Origin: Plumapathes pennacea
Taxonomy: Eukaryota > Cnidaria > Anthozoa > Antipatharia > Myriopathidae
Direction: 5' to 3'
Length of the DNA: 64,000 nt
Assembly: GCA_964036295.1 (NCBI GenBank)
Contig: OZ038462.1
Span: 20,770,363 to 20,834,362, forward strand
Below, one piece after another: positions 51,395 through 62,535 of this stretch; position 1 is the first letter of the stretch; each line of letters begins with the position of its first letter. The translations under genes and the position numbers were made by a program. The notes below the pieces were generated by a model that had not been told where the DNA came from, did no database searches, and saw only the letters and a list, made by a program, of their open reading frames with translations.

Positions 51395-53054
51395 CGAGTG
51401 GGTTCTCACGAAAAGAACTGTACACGAAGATTGCCCTTCTCATATCTGTAGGGCACACAGTGAGGACTTGGTGTTTAGCAATACTACAACCATCATTGTC
51501 ATTATTGTCATCATCATCAATGATTTTCATCGTCGTCATCGTCATAATTATCATCATCATTCACATCATTATTTATTGAATCTGTACGAAATGAATAGAT
51601 GCAAAATGTATAAAATTATAATACCTACAACTATATAATTTCTAAGTGGTTTGGCATATAATGCTTAGAGTGAATCACTGGGAAGATCTGAATTAAATAT
51701 TTTGAGGAACTATGATAAATATAGTGGATCTATATGTATTTTATTTGTCCTGTTTCTTTGATTTTCTCCTTCAGTTTCTCGCCAGAAAACTCAGATGAAA
51801 GCTGATTGCAATATATCACTCATACATTTTGTACTTAAAAGTTTGGGAGTATCTATATTTTGAGTATCATACTCCCTTGGTGTTCAATCAAGGCTGCTTG
51901 ACTCCACCATACTTCATTTTCTTCTTTTTCTTCTTCGTGAGTAAGCTACACGTGACGTGACATGGACGACATCAGGTTGCCCTGCCTATTTGGGGAAAGA
52001 ACGTCACATACTAAAAAATAAAAAGAAACATGAATCACTGACACATCCGTCTAAAAACGCTAAATGATAAGCGAATGAAACTCTCTTGCAGGATGGGCAA
52101 TAACCGGCTTTCTGCTCACTGATTTTAAGTACTAGTTAGAGGCGTCCTTCACAGAGTTTGCACACGTTTTATATCGTAAAGGGCGAGAATGTTTCCCGCG
52201 GCGGGTACGTCGAGTCGCCTAAAGTTTGGGTGGGGGAGTTGAAGACTGGACCCCCAATTTTTTAGTTCACAAACTCTGTTTCGCGGCGTGGCAATGACAA
52301 AGTAAATTTTGGTGACATTCATCGAACAGATCGTTGAATGCCTCAAGCTACGGTAGCTATAGATACCTTGTGCGAGTATCCAGGCCTGAAAGCGACATCA
52401 CTAAGAAAAGACGATCCTGTCTGAGATGACGTCAAAGTATAATTTGCATCTCACCCAGTTTTAATAGGTCTCATCCAGGCAGCAGCCATTTTGAAAACTA
52501 TGACGACCAAGCCAACCTCTTTGCTGGCATCCAGGATGTTCACTGCCAGATATTTATTTGCGTTCTATGATTCATTTTACGTCACAAATAGTTCATCATT
52601 CTGTGGAGGCTGGAACGCCATTGTTATCCGAACTCTCTGACCTCAAATAAATACATAATTAATACTATTTTTTACGTCCTAAAATAAAAAACCCTTTTTC
52701 GCCCTTGATTGTTTCATAGTCTATTTCAAACACAATATTTCGCTTTTTGTGTTCTGACGGCAATTTTCGTTCATTCCAAACGTCACTGCCCGAAATCTGA
52801 CGTTCCCATTATTACATCACAGCTGACATCTGATTGGCTGAACGAATCAACATAAGAAGGTTGCTATCGCCAGCCATATTTAATTTGAAGTTGCCCAAAA
52901 TTGAAGATATAATCGGAGCCATCTTGTCTGCATCGCCAGTCTTTAAGTGTGGAAACTAAGCCTTAGTGGTTCTTGGAACATTGCTACAGCCGTCGTCTTG
53001 GGTATTTTTAGTATCTGTCTGAATTTTTAGACCCTACTGAGGATTTAACGTGAG
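51395..53054. other. REV3L 3' flank and akirin promoter region
   Basis: Contains an ATTAAA at about 51,692 and AATAAA at about 52,017, either of which might end the REV3L mRNA. A partial MITE of the TTAACCCTTTCACTCC family lies at about 51,760-51,878. Before akirin there is a TGACGTCA at about 52,429 and an ATTGGCT (inverted CCAAT) near 52,832. No ORF is convincing. Confidence 0.5.
51760..51878 (+). mobile_element. Partial MITE of the TTAACCCTTTCACTCC family
   Basis: TTTTCTCCTTCAGTTTCTCG, CCAGA, AGATGAAAGCTGATT and CATTTTGTACTTAAAAGTTT match the interior; both tips are lost. Confidence 0.6.
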
Positions 53055-53226
53055 ATGGCTTGTGCAACATTGAAGCGTTCTTTTGAGTTTGACCCAGTGC
53101 TCAGCCCTCAACACCAGCCCACTCCAAAGCGAAGAAGATGCACTCCTCTCACCACTTCTTCGTCTCAGTCTTGTTCTGTGAGTCAAGATTCACCCTTCTT
53201 GGAAGTAACACCAAGATTATCCCAAG
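53055..53226 (+). CDS. AKIRIN: Akirin exon 1
   Basis: Start methionine through the KRRR nuclear signal and the PRLSQ block; phase 1 before GTAAGC. Confidence 0.95.
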
Positions 53227-56200
53227 GTAAGCTTTGCGATACTCGTATACACGTCGTCGACTACATTTCAAAAATATACAGTATACTGTGCCGTTTGACG
53301 CGTTGTGGGTGATCTTAGGTTTTTGCTGTGATCGGACAGATGAATTGTAAACGTCTTTGCAAAATAAAGATCTTCATCAGGGAGTTTCTTTCAGGGAGTT
53401 CACGCGCAAGGTATCCATTAATCAATTTTGGTGCAACGCAGGCTTTGTTCTGATCAGCTCAGCTATGGCAGGTTTGACATGCTATTGATTTTCTTTGGCC
53501 CCTTTGGCTAGTCGAGAAGGTTCGAGCTTTAGCACAGACATCTGAGTCTCCGTGTATTCTGCGTATGGCCAATTCAAGGCCATGTTGTTCTGTTGGTGAC
53601 GCCATTGACTTCCGATTCATCGTGTTGTTATTCAGGAGACTTGTTACCAACACATATATTTCTGAACGCAGGAAATAATTCTTGGGGCCCCGTAGAAACT
53701 TCTAGAAACGTTATTTCATTTATTCCTAGTTTCGCCGGTAATCTCCAGTTTTTTGCTTTGAAACTTTTCTTCAAAACCGCGCTGTTCTGAAATCCATTCG
53801 GTTCGTACCTCAGGACAAAGGAACTTACCACATGTGGAACAAATGGAAATCAATACGAGAAACCTGGTGAAAGCAATCATCATTTTTCCTTGTGCTGTTA
53901 TTGAGATGCTAATGCTGTTCTTTCATGCTGAAAATAATAATTATGCCACCCAAAAGAAAATTTAGTTTCCTTACCTGCTCCAAGAAAGCATCTGCAACCT
54001 CTTCCCACCATCTCTTTAGTGAAAAATGATAATTTCCCTTTGCAGCAAGGGGGAGACATTACTTTTCTTGTCTTATCCCAAGGTTATAAATTTAGTCTTG
54101 CTGCAAATGTGATAATTATATCTAGATTATTGTAAAAATGTGTGACTACAAACTGGCAACTAACAGTTACAGTAAGGTACTTTTACCCTTGTGTTAAGAT
54201 ACCTCTACGTTTGAGTGAATCATAACTTTATATCTATCATCATCAGTTATAAATTGCATTCTTACATTCCTGGTAGATTCTTCCTTCTGGTGGAGCTCTT
54301 GGCTGATTAATATCTCAAATTTGTGGTGGTGAGCTTGCAGCTGCCATTTATTAGTAGCTACATGAACAGGAGCGTAAGAACCTTGTGTGCTAGTGAAAGC
54401 CTGTTTTTACACAATTAAGACATAAGCACAAGAAAATAGAAACATTTCTATTGTCTTCTGCCTTTGTCACTCCAAGATTGATCAACTTCAATTTCCTTCT
54501 TCAGTTTTTTACCAGAGATGCATGTATATCACACAGTATGGAGAACTGGGCATCTGATACCTTGCTCAGATGAAAGCTTATTAAACTATCAATTCTCACA
54601 ACAGTATACATTTTTCTTAAGAGACTGGGAGAATCTGCAGTTTGATCTTGGGAATGAAAGGGTTAAGATTTCACTTTGAAGTTAGTGTTTAAAATCAATA
54701 TTTTGGAAAGAAACTAATTTCTGGTGAATGGTATGAACTGTACGTTCTTTCTTGTTGGCCTTCAGGGTTGTGGTGATAGGGTATTTCATCCTTGCCAGTT
54801 TGATTCTGGTAGTTACGCATTTATGAAACTAAAGAATGCCATGGTTGCATTCATATATTTGCAAACAGTTTGCCAGAGCAAAGCATGGTTTTTTTGAAAA
54901 GTGTTGGGAACTAAACTGTAAATGCATGCTAACCACATTTATGCAAAGATGGAGCCAAAATATATAATGCAATCCCATCTAACAAGAAGCACAGTAAAAT
55001 GTTACCATACTATTTTGTTCTGCTTGAATCCACTGCGCGATAAAGTATTGCAGGTAGAGTTTTTTTTTTATCAGACCAAACTTTTATTGGCTGACATCTT
55101 TGCCTGGGACATACTGTATTCCGGGTGGGGCAAGTTGACCTGTCAGTGTACTGGCAATACAAAACAGCAAACTGACTGGTTCTAAGATTGGATGATGACT
55201 CTTGGATCTCAGTAGAGATGTGAAATGAATCCTTCATATTTATTTTGTGGGAGTACTGGTCAAGTGAAGCTTTACTCAAGCACATGTTTCTCTTCTGTTT
55301 TAGATCAGCTAGCCACCAGCATTAACTTGGAGTGGAAAAGGATCCAACGCCGCAAGCACATACGGCCACCTTGCCCTAGCTCTCCAGAAGGTGCCAGTTC
55401 ATTTTGGTCACACTCGCCCAGTTCCTCTCCTTCTCGCAAAGAACAGCCTCTTTTTACACTAAAACAAGTCACACACATCTGTGAAAGAATGCTCAAGGAA
55501 CGAGAGACACAGCTCCAGGAAGAATATGACAAAGTGCTGTCAACAAAACTTGCAGGTAAGATATCTCTATCATTAAAGAGACCCCCCTCACTGTAGGTGG
55601 TTTGTGTGCCCAGTGACTGGCTGCAGCCATTTTTGTATCATACTTAAAATGGTGGATTCTCGTGTTTTTCTATGTTTTATCATGAAATAAATCAGCTCAA
55701 GCTCAGAAAGTGTATTAAATACGGCAAGCAGTGACAGTCAGATCAATCAGTCTTAACTTGGGTGCCTCAGTCACTAGTCACTGCGCCAAACCTACGGCTA
55801 TTTTAAGAACTAGTGCTATCTGAAATTCGTTCTCTGAGCCCACCTGCTCACCTAAAGAGATTATGACTGCTGTCTGCAATAATGATATTTTAACTTTATG
55901 TAACAACACCCGCACAATAGTTATTAATCTAAGTTGCTTATTTATATAATATGTATTGGCCTTAATAGCACCACACCTGCACTAGCACTCTTCCAGTATT
56001 AGTACCAACTAGTTGGAAGTACATATTCTAAGTTCTAAGTTCTCAGGAAAGTCAAGCTTCGGATGTAAATATAAACATGGGCGTGCAAAGCATCTATGGT
56101 GAGAGGGTCTCTTTAAAATGAACCCTGTTGCCCTGCTCACAGAGTTCGCACAATCTTGATACTGTAAGTCCTTGAATTTGACCACTTGTCTTAAAAACAA

Positions 56201-57134
56201 AGTTCTTGAATTTGTGTGATTACTTGTGAAAAGTATTTTGGATTTACACTGTAGACAGCGGTCCTGGAAAAGTTCAGGATTTTCTAACAGATCACCCAGA
56301 ACAGCTAGCATTGACTGGCAATTTGACTCTGACCCAGGGTTGTGCAGCCTTTTCAAATCAAATTTCAAGGACTTTTTTAAGACCAAGTTTCATTTTTTCA
56401 AAGTTACATTAGCATTAAAGATTGTCAGTTTTTCAAAGTTTATTGTCAACTGGCTACATTTGAACAGTTTATTTTTGTGTCTACTGTGCTTGTGCAAGTA
56501 GACACTATGCTATTGAGTGTGTAATGTAAGTGACATAAGAATCAATAAATGGTTGTGCATTAATATTCGGAACCAATGAAAAGCAACTTTGGTCAGCTTG
56601 TAAAAGACACCAAGTTGCGACAAAAGTGCAATGGTATTTGGAAGAATTTGAAACCAAATAGATGAAGGATTTAGGAGGATTATTGTCATTTACATTCAGT
56701 AATAATACTAAAATCCCTCTAATTCCTGTCCTTTTGTGTCTCCAGAACAGTATGATGCTTTTGTAAAATTTAGTTATGATCAAGTCCAAAGAAGATTTGA
56801 TGGAGTTGCACCCACATGTGAGTTGAATGTCTAGTTTTATACCTTCTTTCCTGATCTCCAACACATGTACATTGCTATATTGGTTATCTTAAAAGTGGTG
56901 AAATTATGTTCCAAATCTTACCACTGCCCATGATTTGATTTCCCCAGCATGTTTTCTGTAGTCCAGGACAACTGGACAACCATAATTTCAAAACCCACAT
57001 ATCGACCTCAGGTCCTCTCACAAACAACCTAGATACTCCAAAATGAATTTTGTCCAAGATTGAAGGTGTTGGCACTTCAATGGTTAAAATCCTTATAGTG
57101 ATATTTTCTTCTTTGTCTTTCAGATGTTTCATAG
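53055..57134 (+). CDS. AKIRIN: Akirin (complete, four coding exons)
   Basis: Small nuclear adaptor linking transcription factors (NF-kB/Relish, Twist) to chromatin remodellers, and in vertebrates involved in nuclear import of proteasomes. Coding exons 53,055-53,226, 55,304-55,555, 56,746-56,817 and 57,124-57,134 join in phase to 168 residues, shorter than the roughly 190-200 of vertebrate and fly akirins. It opens MACATLKRSFEFDPVLSP, then a nuclear signal PKRRRC, a Ser/Pro linker, LEWKRIQRRKHI, a helical LKQVTHICERMLKERETQLQ, and EQYDAFVKFSYDQVQRRF ending in the invariant SYVS-type tail (here TYVS). All introns are GT-AG. Confident in the family; whether it corresponds to AKIRIN1 or AKIRIN2 is not resolvable, since non-vertebrates usually have one. 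Confidence 0.96.
54465..54664 (+). mobile_element. MITE of the TTAACCCTTTCACTCC family in akirin intron 1
   Basis: TTTGTCACTCCAAGATTGAT opens it and TTGGGAATGAAAGGGTTAA closes it, with AGTATGGAGAACTGGGCATC inside. Confidence 0.78.
55304..55555 (+). CDS. AKIRIN: Akirin exon 2
   Basis: Encodes QLATSINLEWKRIQRRKHI, a Ser/Pro-rich linker and the helix VTHICERMLKERETQLQEEY. Phase 1 on both sides. Confidence 0.95.
56746..56817 (+). CDS. AKIRIN: Akirin exon 3
   Basis: Encodes EQYDAFVKFSYDQVQRRFDG and VAPT, the conserved C-terminal helix. Donor GTGAGT. Confidence 0.95.
57124..57134 (+). CDS. AKIRIN: Akirin exon 4 (11-nt coding end)
   Basis: Completes the tyrosine and adds V, S and TAG, giving the conserved YVS terminus. 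Acceptor GTCTTTCAG. Confidence 0.9.
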
Positions 57135-57697
57135 TTCAAGTTCTGGCTGGTTTCCCAGATTGATTGCCATTTCAGAGTTAGGACTGTTCTGTTCATACCA
57201 AGTGTTGAATACACATGGATAAATTTTGCGTTAAGAGTGCCAAATTTACACATCTTTAAGAAAAAACATTTATTAGGGTATAAACAGTAAGTTGCTGCAA
57301 AATATTCATAAAATGGGACCACCTCTTGGAAACTCGTACAGTCGGTTTCATTTAATTTACCATTAGGTCTAATGCAATAGTTTACTATACTAGAGTTCAA
57401 TCATTTATTAGTTGATACATTTTGATGTTTACAACCAGACTCTCTCTAGCACTTACTACAGATTATGTATTTGGGAAAAGGGGTGAATGTAAAAGATTTT
57501 CTTTTGTTTTGCTTTTCTGATTTTTTATTTTATTTTGCTTTCTAATGTTTTCATCATACTATTTGGCATGTCACTTTTGATTCATCACCAACAAACAGTG
57601 TAAATAAATTATTATTGCTGTACAAACAATAAGTGTATGTTGCTCACTTTGTATCCTGTTTATCTTGGCATTTGCTGTCAGTGAAAAGTGTAATGAA

Positions 57698-57703
57698 AAT
57701 AAA
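57698..57703 (+). terminator. AKIRIN: Akirin polyadenylation signal
   Basis: AATAAA followed within 30 nt by GT- and T-rich sequence, 564 nt after the akirin stop codon. Confidence 0.65.
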
Positions 57704-57968
57704 GTTGGTCAAGGAAACCTTGGTTTGCTTCCCTTTGACTGTTGCCATGGTTTCCTAATCATAGACCCAGTCTGTGACCAGGCCCAGATTTTTTGGCTAC
57801 TTCTCTTTGTGGGGAGGAGGGCCTGATCGCAGTTTATGTAACAAACCCGCGGAACCATTCGTGCGTGTGTGTTTACTGAGAAGTTCACTCTTGTATGTAA
57901 AGTTTCGGGGAAGTAAATCATTTTGCGTCCAATTGCCACGGGAAAACTCGTGAACTCTCCCCAGAATT

Positions 57969-58294
57969 AAAGGTGGTGTTACACTGGTCGATTTGCAACG
58001 ATACAATGTTGCGCTAAAAGTCGTTGAGGTGTAACATCCCATTGCAACGATTTTTTGCGATGTTTGCAGCGCCCCAACGCGCTGTAAAGCTGGTGTTACG
58101 TTGGTCGTTTGCTCCAAATTTACGCAACGGTGTTGCAAGTTTTTGAATCGCTTTAAAAAACTTGGAACGCATTGTAGCACTGCAAACATCGCGAAAAATC
58201 GTTCGCAATGGGGTGTTACACCTGAACGATTTTTAGCGCAACATCGTATCACTGCAAATCGTCGTTGAAAATCGACCAGTGTAACACCAGCTTT
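57969..58294. mobile_element. Long-TIR MITE with AAAGSTGGTGTTACACTGG ends
   Basis: 326 bp; the arms of about 110 bp begin AAAGGTGGTGTTACACTGG and, inverted, AAAGCTGGTGTTACACTGG. They share ATGTTGCGCTAAAA and GCGATGTTTGCAG blocks. A third copy of the tip (TAAAGCTGGTGTTACGTTGG) lies inside at about 58,084, so it looks nested or composite. No clear target duplication. Confidence 0.82.
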
Positions 58295-59571
58295 ACAAGC
58301 TTAACAGCAGCTTAAGAAACAAAAGGCCTGGTTTTCACGACTGACAAACAAAACAGGCGTAGGAAGGAAAAGAGGATACAGTGTGCCTTTTACATCAAAT
58401 TTTTGCGTGGGACATTTAAAAATTCGCAATTAATCGACCTACTGTAGCACCCTCATCAGGAAAATTTCACGTAACAAGGTATGTTAAGCCTTGCGCTTGC
58501 GTCGGGCCTGTTTTCACTGCATGAAGCGAAGCTTTTGTAAAAGCTTCGCTTCATTGCATGATTGAAGCGAAGCTTTTACGTCGCTCGTGGTGCTCATTCT
58601 CGCGAGCTTTTGTTTTGTCTTTATTGTTTCCTATCGATACAGTTACAGACTGTATTGTTCACGTGAACTCATCTTGCGTCATCGTGTTTTGTGGCTTGAA
58701 GTGTTGAAGGCTTATTAAAAAATTAAAAGTCAGTTTTGTGGAGTCACAAGGCGGAAAGATGACACCCACACCAGTGCCGCTTTGTCGACTGACCACGTTT
58801 AATTTTCGTGTGCCGGTCCGCAAGTTTGTTGTTGTTGTTGTTTTTTGTTGTTTTTTGTGTATTGTGTTTCGTGTTTCGTGTTTTTTTGTTTTTGTTTGTT
58901 TGTTTGTTGTTGTTGTTTTGTTTTTTTTTTTGTACAAATTGTTTATTACAGAGTGAACAGGAACACTGTTGCCGTTTTCTCTTGGAAAAATATGGGCACC
59001 GCTCTGGGGGGAAAATACTAACCAAAAAGCAAAACAACTGATTCAGCCGTGCGCCGATAGTCAGGTGACTATAAAATTAAGCGATAATCGACAAATATTA
59101 CGGCAATTTCTCTGCCATATTCTTTGCATTGTCTCAAATCTGATATATCGGTGATAACCTGCTCTTCGTTTCATTGTGGGGCACTAAAGCCCCGATATCA
59201 TTCGGCTTCACTAATGAGTCAGTGGGTCAAGGTGCGGTCACTATCTCAAATTGAACACAAAGGGACACAAAGAAACCTATTTCGTGGATTTCCGCGGACG
59301 TGCAAGTGTAGATATTGCACGGGCGTTGAGCAACCACTGAAAAACCTTGGCAAAGTTCATGAATATCTTACGCGTTTTGAGTATGAAGGTGATTATTTCC
59401 AGTTCAGCAACGGAACTAATCGGCTCTCGCTCGACTATTCGTCGGCTGTTTTGGCACATGCGCAATAGGCGAGATGCCGCGTGCAAACGACAATAATTTT
59501 TGCGAAGGGACACACGACACGACGACTCTGATGTCATCTGCGGAAGTGATTAAGGAAGAAACCCCCTCTTC
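58295..59571. other. Intergenic DNA upstream of the ZMYND11-like gene
   Basis: Holds a 30-bp perfect-armed palindrome at 58,523-58,552 (GAAGCGAAGCTTTTGTAAAA...), T/G-rich simple sequence at 58,825-58,935, and the presumed promoter and 5' UTR of the next gene. A second ORF at 59,474 is in another frame and is not supported. Confidence 0.5.
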
Positions 59572-59856
59572 ATGGCAAAAGTTTGTGTTCGTAGGCATTC
59601 TGATCACTATTTTGTTCATGCCATCAGAGAGGCTATACAAAAAATCAGCCAACAGAAGCAGTGTCCTAACGAAGAGAGAATCGTGCGCTCGGTTCTGCAA
59701 GAATTCGACTGGACCAAACCTGAGGTTGTCGAGCAGTTAAATTTCGCCGCGAAAGATGGCTTAGTGAGTCGTGTAACGACAACCTCAAACCATGGGAGGA
59801 CCAAAGGAATTCCCCAGACAGCTTACAGAGCGTTTTCGAAAGAATCAGATGAAAAC
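59572..59856 (+). CDS. ZMYND11: ZMYND11-like exon 1 (winged helix)
   Basis: Start MAKVCVRRHSDHYF, 95 whole codons, donor GTGAGT. Confidence 0.85.
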
Positions 59857-61015
59857 GTGAGTACCGCGAACGCTACCCCTATCGCGGTGATTATGCAGGA
59901 AGCTGGCCGACTTCCTAGCATTGTTTATGTGTGGTAGAGCGGGGGCGTTTGACTTAACTGTTCTTCGCTACGATGACTTGTTAACTCTTGACAGAAGGCG
60001 CGAGTAATATTTGTATTTTTTGGTAAAATCCCGAAGCGGTTTATGTTGGGTATTTCGTGTTGATCTGTGTATACGTGTATGCAGATTTCGGTATTTCGTG
60101 TCAAAACCCAAGCACAATTGTTTCTTTGTCCATACCACCGTATGGACAGTGAACCCGCGTCAAGACAATGTCCGAAATATCTTATCGGGGTATTTAATTC
60201 CTGATTAAATCAACTAAGAACAGTATTCTGTGGTTTCCATACCGTTTATCGTGGTTAACGAAAAAGATGTCCTCTTAATGTTTCGCTGGGAGAACATGAA
60301 TATTTATCACAGCAAGTTCAAATGAGTCCGTTCTATCTACCGGCAATACCGAAAGCGGGTAAATGAAGACTACAGATTGTCAAAGAAAGTCAACAAGCAT
60401 TTGTTCGCGTGTCACTTGGTGGTTAAAGAAGGAGGTTCGCGGTATCATATGACAGGTTTCTCAGTCAAGTGGAATAGATTATTTGAAATTACGATCAGTG
60501 CTTTAGGGTTTTTACCTGTATTTCTGGCTTTGTTCTTGATTCAGCTGTTGATTAGGTTTACAAGAGTATTCAAACAGAGTAAAAAGGAAACGCTGGCAAC
60601 TTAATTGGACACTCAGAAAGCTTATACCTCCGTATGAGTTATGCCAATTCATACAGCAGTCAAAGTGCTTTGCTAAAGTCCTTCAATCATTGTTTGTATT
60701 TACGTATTTTAAACGAGGAGTTGAAGTATTACAGCATGGCAACGATTGTTGTCTGGGAAACTCTCAATGTTATGGGAATTTTGTACTTGGATAATTAAAA
60801 AAAAAAACATTTCCAATTTTTTAGTATGGTGTGCTCCATATATAAAATTTCCCTGAGGGTAATCTCCATGAAACATAAAAAAGAACAAAAGAAAAGCCCA
60901 CAACACTTTGAGAGCAAGCAAGCTAAGGTTTTCAGATTCTCACGGCAAATAGACCAATCAGCGAGCAGCGTCTGACAGTTCAGGAAATCGGTAAATTTTA
61001 TACAAACATTACACC

Positions 61016-61047
<32 letters not shown>

Positions 61048-62114
61048 CAGTTTGCCATAAATTGATCTGCGAATTAAGCTGCGAATTGAGCTGTGGCCTT
61101 GGAAGAACCAACAGTTCTAGGAGCTCTGCTATAGGTCCACGTTCATGTGCAATAGGCTGGTGAAATGCGAGTTCAATTACATGGATTAGACTTAACCAGA
61201 GGCACCTTCTCCTTGATCTTCTTAGCACGAACAATAATTAACAATATTATTTGCTGAAGCGGAGGTGAATAGCGATGGCTATTTTAAACATTAAATGTTT
61301 CACCTTGGGAGTGTGCCGCCCAGGACTGAAAACCCTTAGAGTTGAAAATGTTCAGTGTTTTCATGCAGGCTTGCATCATGGACACTTGTAGAAAACAAAC
61401 ACAAAACACTTCATGCCAGTGGCTTAATACCAAAATGAAACACAAAAGCTCACCAGTGAACACTGCTAAAACAAACTTTGTAACTTTCTTTGTGTTTTCC
61501 GGTACAGCTGTCTCGTTTAAAGAAACAATTCTGCTTTGGTGACAGCAGCAAAACAGGTGCCATTTTGTTTCAAACCGGAAGTTGCTGGGAGGTGAATAGC
61601 ACTTGATATCCAAGATTGAGTAGCTAATCAGAGCATACGGAAAGCACTATTCACTTGTGTTGTATGTACCAACGGGTTGATAACGCCAGCGAACAGCACT
61701 GGTAAAGAAGAACCAGTAGAATCGATAATAGACTTGCTACCTCTCTTGAACCTTCCATGATTTTTGACAAGTGTGTTTTTGTTGGCGGATTTCACCATGG
61801 GAATTATTTACTGTGTGACCTGGGGCATTTCTCGGGTACCAGAAATCTCAAGGTGAATTTGCCATGGTCAAATTTACCTCGGGATTTGCTAATACCACTA
61901 ATTATTATATGGGCAGCTTTGGTAAATAAACAATAAACTTACTTTTGGTGAGGAAATATGCATGGATATTTATTAGAGGATAATTATCTGTTTCAAGAAG
62001 AGAACAACTGTGAATAATATCTGTGCATTTATATTTTCAAAGCCAAAAATTTTGTGTGACTGAATTTAAATAGAACTGTGTTTGTTATTGTTTATATACC
62101 CAATAATAGTTTGC

Positions 62115-62208
<94 letters not shown>

Positions 62209-62535
62209 GTTATTATTATTATGGATTACTGCATGAATGATTTGAATCAAATCAAGTTGTGAATGACTGTGACAGATAGCTGGATCTTTTAAAAATAATG
62301 GCAGTGAAACCTCCAGAGGCTAATTGAAATCTTTAAACTATTTCTATTCCAGAAGGATGATGAAGTAGAGGCTAGAAAGAAACTCAGGATTCAACAAACT
62401 CATGACTGGTATTGTTGGAAGTGCCATGGTGCTGGTGAAGTTCTGTTGTGTGACTACTGCCCAAAAGTTTTCCACAAGGAGTGTTCAGCATCTGGAACAG
62501 TAAATGGCGGCAAATGGAAGTGTCCTTCATGTCAA
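59572..62535 (+). CDS. ZMYND11: ZMYND11/BS69-like chromatin reader, 5' part (continues beyond window)
   Basis: Two coding exons, 59,572-59,856 and 62,353-62,535, join at codon boundaries. Exon 1 (95 residues) is a SAMD1/ZMYND11-type winged helix: HAIREAIQKISQQKQCPNEE, RIVRSVLQEF, VVEQLNFAAKDGLVSRV. Exon 2 (61 residues) has HDWYCWKCHGAGEVLLCDYC, HKECS and WKCPSCQ, a complete C4HC3 PHD finger. The same order (winged helix, then HDWYC-type PHD) is found in vertebrate ZMYND11, which adds a bromodomain, a PWWP domain that reads H3.3K36me3 and a C-terminal MYND finger; none of those lies in the window. ATG 59,572 follows an in-frame stop at 59,551. ZMYND8 is less likely because it lacks the N-terminal winged helix. 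Confidence 0.87.
59857..62352 (+). other. ZMYND11-like intron 1
   Basis: 2.5 kb. It contains a run of about 28 T at 61,020-61,047 and a (TTA)n microsatellite at about 62,115-62,220. Short ORFs such as 60,377-60,604 have no supporting motifs. Confidence 0.7.
62115..62220 (+). repeat. (TTA)n microsatellite
   Basis: About 33 TTA triplets with two TTG interruptions. Confidence 0.92.
62353..62535 (+). CDS. ZMYND11: ZMYND11-like exon 2 (PHD finger)
   Basis: CWKC, CDYC, HKEC and CPSC supply the C4HC3 zinc ligands. Acceptor CTATTCCAG, donor GTGAGT. Confidence 0.92.

Noticed and set aside
59474..59740. 88-codon ORF overlapping ZMYND11-like exon 1
   Set aside because: A different frame. Only the frame starting at 59,572 gives the winged-helix sequence that continues into the PHD exon.
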